56,684 bases of DNA from Segetibacter aerophilus (GTDB lineage Bacteria > Bacteroidota > Bacteroidia > Chitinophagales > Chitinophagaceae): the NCBI RefSeq assembly GCF_007991655.1, contig NZ_BJYT01000021.1, positions 1 through 56,684 on the forward strand, given 5' to 3'. The first letter of the stretch is position 1; each line of letters starts with the position of its first letter. The notes below the pieces were generated by a model. The model made no database searches. It was not told the DNA's origin and saw only the letters and a program-made list of their open reading frames with translations. A program made the position numbers and the translations under genes. Shown in pieces: positions 7,638-15,774 of the stretch.

Positions 7638-8212
7638 TGTTCTAGCATTGTTGCACATACCATAGGTGGACAAGGATCTATTTCTATTGCTTGCGCAAAA
7701 TAAACCTTTTTAGCATCCGCGTCATAAGGTGAAATTGAATAGGTTAAGTGCAAGTGATCACGTGTTGAAATCATAGGCTTGAAGTAGAGGCCCCCGAATG
7801 TTTTATCCTTGTTATTTTTTTGAAAAGCATCTTTGATTTTAATAATTGTTTTAATTGGAAGCGGAATATTTCCAAAGGCTACGGGACTAGTTATGATGGT
7901 GTCTTTACTTTCAAAATTTTTAAGAGTGTCAGGCTTGTTAGAATTTTCATAAGAACCATCATTTTTCTCTGCATAGGAAATAGAACTGAACCTACTTTGT
8001 TTACTTACGATATTTGAGTTAAATACATTTATTACTAAAAATCGATATTGCACAGTGTCAAGCCAGGGATTGATCTGACTAGCTTCATAAATCAAATCTT
8101 TAAATTTTGGTGATTCATTACAAGAACTAAAGGCCAGCAGTATTGATATTAATGCTAGGACTACACCTAAACTTCTATTGTTTTTAATGATTAGGCTGTT
8201 TACATTATCCAT
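7634..8212 (-). CDS. Predicted lipoprotein of signalling module (copy 1)
   Basis: 192 residues with a lipoprotein signal peptide (hydrophobic 15-28, lipobox LAFSSC, Cys31). The mature part is of unknown function. Its C-terminal half resembles the 170-residue secreted protein at 19765-20277: both carry G-[NH]-[IL]-x-L-P-[IL]-x-T-[IM]-I and end in [AK]A-[IV]-E-[IF]-D followed by P-x-PP. First gene of the operon lipoprotein, membrane protein, kinase, regulator, with every junction overlapping (4, 14 and 4 bases). It is probably the periplasmic or surface ligand-facing part. The homology is judged by eye and is remote. Confidence 0.65.
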   Translation of the reverse strand: MDNVNSLIIKNNRSLGVVLALISILLAFSSCNESPKFKDLIYEASQINPWLDTVQYRFLVINVFNSNIVSKQSRFSSISYAEKNDGSYENSNKPDTLKNFESKDTIITSPVAFGNIPLPIKTIIKIKDAFQKNNKDKTFGGLYFKPMISTRDHLHLTYSISPYDADAKKVYFAQAIEIDPCPPMVCATMLEQ

Positions 8213-8534
8213 CTTTTCAGTTTTTTGTTTTTTACTAATTATTCTAAATGTTGTGTATTTAACGTGCGATAAACTTATCTGAAACTTAGCGACTCTCTCG
8301 CATAATAAGTGATCTGCTTACTATTATCATTACTCTTCTAATGTAATTCTCACTTTTCTCATTTCAAAGCTTTTGATAATATAATTGCGTATTTCTACGC
8401 AGCTTCTATAAATGAAAATTTACGGAGATGTTAGCGCGACTTAACAGTATCCTTACCTGACTTTTTTTATTAGTACATCCTACCTTGATATCGGCCGTAG
8501 TAAAGGCAAAATTTGTTGTATAAATAATCAGTTT
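8213..8534. other. AT-rich intergenic region
   Basis: A 322-base region between the leftward signalling operon and the rightward DUF2652 gene. It must hold divergent promoters, but I see no strong match to TTTG/TAnnTTTG on either strand, and no repeat or stable hairpin. Confidence 0.4.
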
Positions 8535-8687
8535 ATGTACAGCAAACTTCTCTTCTTCGCTCGCTTTCTTTTATTCTTATGTGCAACGGCCTTAATTAAC
8601 CCAAATGATACCGTTGTTACTATCAGTAGAATATTTACAGCCTGCAAGTCCGTGTACTGTTTGCTTACGGCTGACTCCAAACCCTAA
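8535..8687 (+). CDS. Possible small exported peptide (50 aa)
   Basis: ATG 8535 to TAA 8685-8687, 50 codons. The first 20 residues (MYSKLLFFARFLLFLCATAL) look like a signal or anchor; the rest is polar with two cysteines. It lies 24 bases before the DUF2652 start and could be a leader or partner peptide. No family is recognised and the size allows a chance frame. Confidence 0.28.
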   Translation: MYSKLLFFARFLLFLCATALINPNDTVVTISRIFTACKSVYCLLTADSKP

Positions 8688-8711
8688 ACCCGAATCTCAA
8701 AAAATATTCAC

Positions 8712-9329
8712 ATGAACGGCTTAATCATAATTCCAGACATTACCGGCTTTACCAATTTTGTAAAAAACACAAATATTGATCTAGGTGTATCTGTTATTTC
8801 TGACCTGTTGAATGAGGTTATTGACAGTAATCCCTTAGACATTGAGATTTCTGAAATTGAAGGCGACGCAATTCTGTTTTACAAATTAGGAAAACCTTTG
8901 TGCGTAAAACAAGTATTTGCTGGTTTAAAAACCATGTATGATGCTTTCAATAGCAAGTTCGAAACTTTGAAAAACACCTATAACCTTCAGGAGAGTCTAT
9001 CTCTTAAATTCATAGTTCACTACGGCGAAATACACCTTTGCAATATCAGGGGTTTTAAAAACCTGTTTGGTCAAACAGTTATTGAGGCCCATTGCTTGCT
9101 TAAGAACGGAGAAGGCAACTCTGATTATATTCTAATCACCGACGACTATCTTGAGGCTTTGGAACAGAATGTTTCAGTAGTACACTCAGTTGCATGGAGA
9201 TATTCAACTTCCGTTTCTCAATCCTTCTGCGGTTTGAGGCAAATCAAGTACAGTTTCTATAATCTGGCAATGCCTAATAATGGAAAGAACAATTGTCATT
9301 ACACATCTCAGAGACAACTAGCCCTATAA
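8712..9329 (+). CDS. DUF2652 protein, class III cyclase-like
   Basis: 205 residues matching DUF2652, a Bacteroidota family related to class III adenylate/guanylate cyclases. The first metal-binding Asp lies in IIPDITGFTNF (Asp9) and the second in ISEIEGDAILFYK (Asp59), so the two-metal site looks complete. The segment where active cyclases carry G-x-x-V-N-x-A-x-R reads FGQTVIEAHCLLKN: the transition-state Asn and Arg are absent. It may therefore bind a nucleotide without cyclising it, or use other residues. No regulatory domain is attached. A terminator follows at 9476-9514. Confidence 0.8.
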   Translation: MNGLIIIPDITGFTNFVKNTNIDLGVSVISDLLNEVIDSNPLDIEISEIEGDAILFYKLGKPLCVKQVFAGLKTMYDAFNSKFETLKNTYNLQESLSLKFIVHYGEIHLCNIRGFKNLFGQTVIEAHCLLKNGEGNSDYILITDDYLEALEQNVSVVHSVAWRYSTSVSQSFCGLRQIKYSFYNLAMPNNGKNNCHYTSQRQLAL

Positions 9330-9475
9330 TAAGGTATGCATGTGTATAGTCTTTATCACTTTTTTATATCCCTTTGTTTGGCAACATTTAGAAACAAATC
9401 ATCCAAGTGTTTACCCGTTTTATAAACCGATTAATTTCTTTTCTAAATAGAGAATGTTAGTATATTGCTAATGCT

Positions 9476-9514
9476 AAAAAAGAGGCCTGGAAAAGTATTC
9501 CAGCCTCTTTTTTC
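9476..9514 (+). terminator. Intrinsic terminator
   Basis: AAAAAAGAGGCCTGGAA pairs with TTCCAGCCTCTTTTTT (one bulged C) around a 5-6 base loop and ends in a T-run. It separates the DUF2652 gene from the sugar-oxidation cluster; being A/T-flanked on both sides it could work in either direction. Confidence 0.75.
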
Positions 9515-9562
9515 TAACGTTTGATCTTATTCATTTAAAAAAGACAACTAACTTTTCTTGCC

Positions 9563-10945
9563 ATGAGTTATTCACCAATCGACCGCCGCCATTTTATAAA
9601 AGGAGCAACTGCTACCCTCGCCCTTTCAGCACTTCAAGCAAATGGAATGAACTTTCGCGCACCTGGCAAAACATGGTCAGTTGCCTTAATTGGAACAGGC
9701 TGGTACGGCAAGAGTGACCTCTTTCGTTTAATCCAGGTCGCACCTGTTGAAGTGGTTGCGCTTTGCGATGTAGATAAAAATATGATGGAGGGCGCCGCAC
9801 AGTTGGTAAGTCAGCGCCAAAAGTCTAAGAACCGCCCTAAGTTATACGGTGATTATCGCAAGATGCTGGCAGAAAATAAACTCGATATTGTACTCATCGG
9901 AACACCCGACCACTGGCATGCACTTCAGGCAATCGATGCAATGAAAGCGGGCGCACACGTTTACGTGCAAAAACCAATTAGTGTAGATGTGATCGAAGGC
10001 GAGGCTATGGTCGCTGCAGCTCGCAAATATAACAGGGTTGTTCAGGTAGGCACACAACGAAAAAGTACTCCCCACTTGATTGATGCGAAAAAGAATATAG
10101 TTGATGCAGGCCTGCTTGGCAAAATATCGCATGTCGAAATGTGCTGCTATTTCCATATGCGCGCTAATGGTAATCCTGCTGTTCAGCCCGTGCCTGCATT
10201 TTTAGATTACGAGACGTGGACAGGTCCGGCTCCTATGAGGCCCTATGACGGTTTGCCCCACGTTCGCTGGTGGAGGACTTTCATGGAATATGGCAACGGC
10301 ATTATGGGTGATATGTGCGTGCATATGTTCGACACGGTTCGTTGGATGCTAAAGCTTGGGTGGCCAAAACGTATCAGTTCTACCGGTGGAATTTATGTGC
10401 AGAAAGATGGCAAGTCAAATATAGCCGACACCCAATCTGCTCTTTTTGAGTACGACGGTCTAAACTGCGTTTGGCAACACCGTAGCTGGGGCACTCCTGC
10501 TAATCCTGACTACCCGTGGTCTTTTACTATTTACGGTGAAAAAGGCACCCTAATTGCCTCAACTATGCAGTACGATTTTATTCCTGTCGACGAAAAAAGT
10601 GGAAGCAAGGTGCACAAAGATGTTGTCTACGAAAAAGAGAAATATCCTGAGGATGTAACAGAGCCGACCGAACCTAAGATAGAATTGAATGCCGCGCCAG
10701 CAACTCGCCTGCACATGCTGGATTTTCTTACAGCGATCGAAAAAGGAGGCCGGCCAGTAGCGGACATAGAGCAAGGGCATATTTCTACCGCAAGCTGCAT
10801 TTTGGCGAACATGTCGATGAAGGTTGGCAGACCGCTCGTTTATGATCCCCAAAAGCGACAAATTGTAAATGACCCTGAAGCAAATGCGTTGTTGAAAAGG
10901 CCCTATCGTTCTCCCTACGTTCATCCCGATCCAAACCAGGTATAA
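9563..10945 (+). CDS. Gfo/Idh/MocA-family oxidoreductase, Tat-exported
   Basis: 460 residues. A twin-arginine signal (DRRHFIKGATATLALSAL, residues 7-24) precedes a Rossmann domain (VALIGTGWYG, VVALCDVDK, IGTPDHWHALQAIDAM) and the catalytic-loop motif VQKPISV with Lys137 (QKP in place of the common EKP). The second domain holds GDMCVHMFDTVRWM, the usual GD..H...D substrate site. The family oxidises or reduces sugars using NAD(P); Tat export of a folded cofactor-bound enzyme fits a periplasmic role with a tightly held cofactor, as known for glucose-fructose oxidoreductase. First gene of a co-directional five-gene cluster. The substrate is unknown. Confidence 0.9.
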   Translation: MSYSPIDRRHFIKGATATLALSALQANGMNFRAPGKTWSVALIGTGWYGKSDLFRLIQVAPVEVVALCDVDKNMMEGAAQLVSQRQKSKNRPKLYGDYRKMLAENKLDIVLIGTPDHWHALQAIDAMKAGAHVYVQKPISVDVIEGEAMVAAARKYNRVVQVGTQRKSTPHLIDAKKNIVDAGLLGKISHVEMCCYFHMRANGNPAVQPVPAFLDYETWTGPAPMRPYDGLPHVRWWRTFMEYGNGIMGDMCVHMFDTVRWMLKLGWPKRISSTGGIYVQKDGKSNIADTQSALFEYDGLNCVWQHRSWGTPANPDYPWSFTIYGEKGTLIASTMQYDFIPVDEKSGSKVHKDVVYEKEKYPEDVTEPTEPKIELNAAPATRLHMLDFLTAIEKGGRPVADIEQGHISTASCILANMSMKVGRPLVYDPQKRQIVNDPEANALLKRPYRSPYVHPDPNQV

Positions 10946-11020
10946 GGGTTTTTTGAAGGTTTTTTAAAAATCAGCATAAAAAAGAACATTTCTTTTTAGC
11001 CCGGCGGAGGCGCACTATTT

Positions 11021-11050
11021 AACATCGTTGCGTCGCACTCTTGTACTTTT
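11021..11050 (+). repeat. GYGTCRC intergenic repeat, copy 1
   Basis: AACATCGTTGCGTCGCAC followed by TCTTGTACTTTTT. Best-preserved copy of a dispersed intergenic repeat (others at 15683, 22363, 29936, 30742, 35526, 42029, 47251 and 55922). Core form GCGTCGC. Confidence 0.7.
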
Positions 11051-11118
11051 TCTTTTTACTCGTCAGCGATAATAGTCTTTAAATCATCAAAAGTACCAGC
11101 ACAACCAGGTGGAGTAAT

Positions 11119-13680
11119 ATGTTTAAGCGAGTCTACAATATTTGCTTGTTTTTCGCCATACTCTTGGGTCTCGTCTGCTTCATTAATCCATTAAATTCAA
11201 ATCAGACGGATGAAGAACCTTCTCCTCCCCGTTCACCCCAGCAAGAACTTGCAACTTTTCAGACAGAACCGGGTCTGGAAGTTCAGTTAGTTGCTTCAGA
11301 GCCAATGGTACAAGATCCTGTCGTAACTACTTTTGATGCTGACGGCCGAATGTGGGTTGTTGAGATGCGGGGATTTATGGCCGACGTTGAAGGAACCGGC
11401 GAGAAAGAACGGATAGGCCGAATATCAGTGCTGCAGGATATAAACGGCGATGGGCAAATGGACTCAAGCACAATTTACCTCGATAGCCTCGTTATGCCCC
11501 GGGCTCTTGCAATCGTCAAGGGCGGAGCCCTTGTTACCGAAAACGGTTCTCTCTGGCTCACCCAGGATCTAAACAATGACCTAAAAGCTGATACCAAAAC
11601 TTTAATTGACTCTGCTTACGCCGGCAGCCCGCTACCAGAACACTCAGGCAACGGGTTATGGCGCGGAGTAGACAACTGGTATTACAACGCCAAGTCCCGC
11701 TTTAGATATCAATTGTCTAATGGAGTTTGGCAACGGGACAGTACCGAGTTTCGAGGCCAATGGGGAATAAGTCACGACGACGAGGGCCGCCTCATTTATA
11801 ATTACAACTGGTCCCAGCTTCATGCCGACCTGGTTCCACCTAATTATCTTTCACGTAACAAAAATCATAAGCCTACCACAGGCATCGACCACGGCTTAAC
11901 AGTAGACCGCAGAGTTTACCCAATACGACCCAACCCCGCAGTTAACCGCGGTTATATTCCTGGTACACTAGACAAACAAGGACGATTATTGGAATTCACT
12001 GCTGCCTGTTCTCCCCTATTTTATCGAGGCATAGCTCTACCCAAAGAATACTACGGCAACGTGTTTGTCTGCGAACCTTCGGGAAACCTGATCAAAAGGA
12101 ACATCGTTGAGGAAAACGGCTTTCTTCTTTCTGCTCACGATCCTCATCCCGGCAAAGAATTTCTTGCTTCAACCGATGAACGGTTTCGTCCCGTTCAATT
12201 ATCGACCGGCCCTGATGGCGCTTTATACATCACCGATATGTACCGGGGATTAGTGCAACATGCTGCCTATATCACCCCATACCTACGTGAGCAAACCATT
12301 AATCGCAAACTTGTCCAGCCTATTCATCGTGGTCGAATCTGGAGGATCGTAGCCAAAAACTGGAAGGCTGCGAATGCGAAAAAGTTGTCTGCTGCCTCAA
12401 ACGAGGAATTGATCAACCAACTATCTAATCCGGACGGCTGGCACCGCGACATGGCGCAAAGATTACTTGTAGAGCGCAACGACAAGGATGTCGAACCTGC
12501 CTTAACCAATCTTGCTTTAAAAGGAAAGAATAACCTGGGCCGTTTCCATGCCCTTTGGACGCTGCAAGGCTTACACCTTGTTCAGCCTGACTTGCTTCTG
12601 CAACTTGTTTCAGATCCAGTCGCTATTATACAGGCTACTGCCTTAAGACTGATCGAACCTTTTGCCAAAGCGGATAAAAATGTTAGGTTGAAGCTGGAAA
12701 GGACACTGGTGCAACAATGGCAAAAGGCGTCCCTTAAACCAATACTTCAAATAGCGCTCACCTCACAGGTACTAGACTCCACTACATCCTTTCCACTGTT
12801 GGCTGGTATTACCGGAAGACATGTTAGTTTCCCTTTAATTCGTGATGCAGTTATTAGTAGTCTTGAGAACAGGGAACTAAGCTTTTTAAAACACCTTTGG
12901 AAAAATGCGGAATGGCAAAAGCAGGATCCTTCAAAAGAAATTTTTCTTGAAATGTTGGCGACTGCCATTATGCATAAAAAAAATCCCAATGAACTAACTA
13001 CTCTGTTCGCTATGCTGGATGAGCGAAAAGCGCAACCAGGCTGGAGACAAAAAGCAATATTGACTGGGCTTTCAATGGGTGGGGGCGAGAACAATTCACA
13101 GCCCGTGAGGCTGCCAGTTCCGCCTTCAATTCTTACAAACTCAACTATTAAAATACCAGCCAATCGGCTTGCAGCCTTAACGTCTTTGTTTGAATGGCCG
13201 GGCCACATCGTGGATAAAATCAAAGCAACTTCGAAGAATATTCTAAATGAAGAACAGCAGCAGTTGTTTGCGCAGGGACGTCAGCACTACCTTACTACTT
13301 GTGCCGGTTGTCACGGAACAGATGGTGCCGGCATGAAACGTTTTGCTCCACCTCTTGCCGGTTCTGACTGGGTTGTAGGAGATGAGAAAAGATTAGCCCT
13401 AATTGTTTTGCACGGTATGGAGGGAGCAGTAGAAGTTGCGGGAAAAAAGTACGATGCTCCTGAAATCTTACCTGTCATGCCTGCACATTCTACTATGGAT
13501 GATGCAGCCATCACGGCTATTTTAACTTACATCAGAAACGAATGGGGAAACAACGCAGGCCCGATTGGTAAGCGTACTGTCGGAACCACGAGAAACACGA
13601 CACAAGGCCGGGTAGTACCATGGAAAGCAGCGGAATTAAAAAAGTATGTGTTAGAAACCAAAGTTCAGGAAAGCAAATAA
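11119..13680 (+). CDS. PVC-type membrane-bound dehydrogenase with C-terminal cytochrome c
   Basis: 853 residues. An N-terminal membrane/signal helix (about 5-25), then a beta-propeller-like dehydrogenase domain to about 420 (FDADGRMWVVEMRGF, GLWRGVDNWYYNAKSRFRY, TGPDGALYITDMYRG), an alpha-helical repeat segment at about 430-690 (HEAT-like), and a cytochrome c domain with TCAGCHG (Cys728, Cys731, His732) and distal Met787 in PVMPAHS. The family is common in Planctomycetes and sugar-using Bacteroidota and is thought to pass electrons from periplasmic oxidation to the respiratory chain; the substrate is not established. Stop and next start are 6 bases apart, so it is co-translated with the TIM-barrel gene. 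Confidence 0.85.
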   Translation: MFKRVYNICLFFAILLGLVCFINPLNSNQTDEEPSPPRSPQQELATFQTEPGLEVQLVASEPMVQDPVVTTFDADGRMWVVEMRGFMADVEGTGEKERIGRISVLQDINGDGQMDSSTIYLDSLVMPRALAIVKGGALVTENGSLWLTQDLNNDLKADTKTLIDSAYAGSPLPEHSGNGLWRGVDNWYYNAKSRFRYQLSNGVWQRDSTEFRGQWGISHDDEGRLIYNYNWSQLHADLVPPNYLSRNKNHKPTTGIDHGLTVDRRVYPIRPNPAVNRGYIPGTLDKQGRLLEFTAACSPLFYRGIALPKEYYGNVFVCEPSGNLIKRNIVEENGFLLSAHDPHPGKEFLASTDERFRPVQLSTGPDGALYITDMYRGLVQHAAYITPYLREQTINRKLVQPIHRGRIWRIVAKNWKAANAKKLSAASNEELINQLSNPDGWHRDMAQRLLVERNDKDVEPALTNLALKGKNNLGRFHALWTLQGLHLVQPDLLLQLVSDPVAIIQATALRLIEPFAKADKNVRLKLERTLVQQWQKASLKPILQIALTSQVLDSTTSFPLLAGITGRHVSFPLIRDAVISSLENRELSFLKHLWKNAEWQKQDPSKEIFLEMLATAIMHKKNPNELTTLFAMLDERKAQPGWRQKAILTGLSMGGGENNSQPVRLPVPPSILTNSTIKIPANRLAALTSLFEWPGHIVDKIKATSKNILNEEQQQLFAQGRQHYLTTCAGCHGTDGAGMKRFAPPLAGSDWVVGDEKRLALIVLHGMEGAVEVAGKKYDAPEILPVMPAHSTMDDAAITAILTYIRNEWGNNAGPIGKRTVGTTRNTTQGRVVPWKAAELKKYVLETKVQESK

Positions 13681-13686
13681 ACTGTC

Positions 13687-14814
13687 ATGAATATGTTCAA
13701 AGTAATGAAAGATGATATACCGGAACTGCCGTTGCACAACACGAACAATAGAGTAATAGACAGGCGTTCATTTCTGCAGAAGTCAAGCCTTGGAGCGGCT
13801 GCACTGCTATTACCTAAACTACCTCGCTTTGCAAAAGAAACTGCGATGGGAATTGTGGTACATTCCTACGGTTTCCGATGGAACTTAAAAGTTGAAAGTC
13901 AAAAATATCGGGGCTTTGCTAACGCCCTAGAATTAATGGAGCATTGTCACCAAATAGGAGCCGGAGGCACACAAGTCGTCGTCAGCAATTGGACAAATGA
14001 CTTCTCAAAAAAAGTTAGAAGCAGCCAGGAAAAGCTCGGGCTTTACCTGGAAGGATCAGTCGGTGTACCAAAAAACGCAACGGACCTGTCACGTTTTGAA
14101 CAAGACGTTATCAATGCAAAAGACGCAGGCATGCAGGTATTAAGAACAGTTTGTTCGAGTGGCCGCCGCTACGAAACCTATCATTCCGCCGAGGCTTTTC
14201 AGCAACTTCAAAAAAATGCCTTGATTTCGTTAAAACTAGCAGAACCGGTTTTAAGGAAACACAAGATGAAACTGGCTGTTGAAAATCACAAAGACTGGCG
14301 GGCACCTGAATTAGAACGAATGATGAAGCAAGTGAACAGTGAGTGGATCGGCGTAACGCTTGATTTTGGTAACAGCATTTCCCTGCTTGAAGACCCAATG
14401 AATGTTATTCAGACACTTGCTCCCTATGCCTTTTCTACCCATGTAAAAGACATGGCTCTGGAAGAATATGCAGACGGCTTCCTGCTATCAGAAGTTCCTT
14501 TAGGAAAAGGTATTCTCGATTTGCCTCGTATTATTAGTATTTGCCGAAAATACAATCCAAACGTTACTTTCAGCCTTGAGATGATTACAAGGGATCCATT
14601 GGAAATTCCATGTTTCAAGAATGAGTATTGGGAAACGTTTGGCGACGTACCGGGCTCAGACCTGGCAAGAACAATGCGAATGGTGCGACAAAACAAAAGT
14701 GCTACTCCCCTGCCACGTGTCTCCCAACTTAGTGCTGAAGAAAAGTTAGCCGCAGAAGAGCAAAATATACTAGCCTGCCTGGATTATAGCAGAAATACAT
14801 TAGGCCTCAAATAA
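13687..14814 (+). CDS. Sugar phosphate isomerase/epimerase-like TIM barrel, Tat signal
   Basis: 375 residues with a twin-arginine-type leader (DRRSFLQKSSLGAAALLLP, about residues 25-43) ahead of an AP-endonuclease-2/xylose-isomerase-like TIM barrel. A complete metal site is visible: Glu in LAVENHKDW, Asp in GVTLDFGNS, His in FSTHVKDM and Glu in TFSLEMIT. In this fold such sites epimerise or isomerise keto-sugars. The export signal places it with the Gfo/Idh/MocA enzyme outside the cytoplasm. The leader has an unusually long n-region, so a later start (for instance the second or third Met) is possible. Confidence 0.85.
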   Translation: MNMFKVMKDDIPELPLHNTNNRVIDRRSFLQKSSLGAAALLLPKLPRFAKETAMGIVVHSYGFRWNLKVESQKYRGFANALELMEHCHQIGAGGTQVVVSNWTNDFSKKVRSSQEKLGLYLEGSVGVPKNATDLSRFEQDVINAKDAGMQVLRTVCSSGRRYETYHSAEAFQQLQKNALISLKLAEPVLRKHKMKLAVENHKDWRAPELERMMKQVNSEWIGVTLDFGNSISLLEDPMNVIQTLAPYAFSTHVKDMALEEYADGFLLSEVPLGKGILDLPRIISICRKYNPNVTFSLEMITRDPLEIPCFKNEYWETFGDVPGSDLARTMRMVRQNKSATPLPRVSQLSAEEKLAAEEQNILACLDYSRNTLGLK

Positions 14815-14844
14815 CTCCAACATAATAAGCTCTAAAAACAATTC

Positions 14845-15630
14845 ATGGATAAAGAAGTACTCCCGGGAATTAAACAATTTGATCTTAATGGCAAGTCCGC
14901 TATTATAACCGGCGGCTCAAAGGGTCTCGGCTTGGCGATGGCAGCAGGATTGGCTTCCGCCGGAGCCAATATCATGCTCGTTAATCGTAACGCAGAGGAA
15001 GGAACCCGTGCTGTAGAAGAATTAACGGCCGACTTTGGCATTAAAGCAATTTCCTTTCCGGCCGATATTACCAGTCAGGAACAAACCGAGGCAATGGCCT
15101 TAGCGGCTATGGATGCTTTTGGAAAAATTGATATCCTTATCAACAGTGCCGGCATCAATATCAGGGGTGCAATAGATGAAGTTAGTCCCGCAGATTTCAA
15201 CAAGGTTTTAGAAGTAAATGTAAACGGCACGTGGCTTTCCTGCCGAGCAGTCACTCCCTTTATGAAGAAAGCTAATAAGGGAAGTATCATTAATCTCGCC
15301 AGTACGCTCGGCCTTGTAGGCTTATCCAATCGTACGCCCTATACCGCTAGTAAAGGAGCAGTTGTACAAATGACACGGGCACTCGCCCTTGAATTGGCGC
15401 CTTTCAATATTAATGTGAATGCCATCTGCCCGGGACCGTTTTTAACTGAAATGAATATGCCCATTGCTGATACTGAAGAAGGTAAAAAATTTGTGGTAGG
15501 CGCAACTGCTTTGGGTCGTTGGGGAGAAATGCGGGAAATCCAGGGAGCAGCAATATTTCTTGCAAGTGATGCGGGCAGTTACATGGTCGGCTCGATGCTT
15601 ACGGTGGACGGTGGCTGGACGGCGCGGTAA
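14845..15630 (+). CDS. SDR oxidoreductase, gluconate 5-dehydrogenase-like
   Basis: 261 residues, classical short-chain dehydrogenase: TGGSKGLGLAMA cofactor loop, NSAGIN, NLASTLG catalytic Ser, YTASK (Tyr166/Lys170) and the C-terminal GSMLTVDGGW. The opening FDLNGKSAIITGG resembles gluconate 5-dehydrogenase and 2-deoxy-gluconate 3-dehydrogenase proteins. It has no signal peptide and therefore acts in the cytoplasm, presumably on the sugar acid imported by the MFS transporter that follows. It lies 30 bases after the TIM-barrel gene. Specificity is an inference from similarity and context. Confidence 0.88.
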   Translation: MDKEVLPGIKQFDLNGKSAIITGGSKGLGLAMAAGLASAGANIMLVNRNAEEGTRAVEELTADFGIKAISFPADITSQEQTEAMALAAMDAFGKIDILINSAGINIRGAIDEVSPADFNKVLEVNVNGTWLSCRAVTPFMKKANKGSIINLASTLGLVGLSNRTPYTASKGAVVQMTRALALELAPFNINVNAICPGPFLTEMNMPIADTEEGKKFVVGATALGRWGEMREIQGAAIFLASDAGSYMVGSMLTVDGGWTAR

Positions 15631-15682
15631 GCTTTAAGCAGTATTATAAAGTGATTTTGAGGCGGCCTTTATAACTCCCCTC

Positions 15683-15712
15683 AACATCGTTGCGTCGCAC
15701 TCTTGAACTTTT
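15683..15712 (+). repeat. GYGTCRC intergenic repeat, copy 2
   Basis: AACATCGTTGCGTCGCAC followed by TCTTGAACTT, nearly identical to copy 1. It lies between the SDR and MFS genes. An in-frame TTG inside it (15703) could mislead gene callers into extending the MFS gene into the repeat. Confidence 0.7.
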
Positions 15713-15774
15713 TTAACCATATTCTGCAAAATGCCAAAACCAAATACATAACCTCCACTCACCCAAAACAACTA

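Noticed and set aside
12747-13223. 158-residue frame opposite the cytochrome-tailed dehydrogenase
   Set aside because: Antisense shadow inside a long coding region, with no recognisable motif.
15703-15774. Upstream TTG start for the MFS transporter
   Set aside because: The TTG lies inside a dispersed intergenic repeat, and the added residues have no membrane-protein character.
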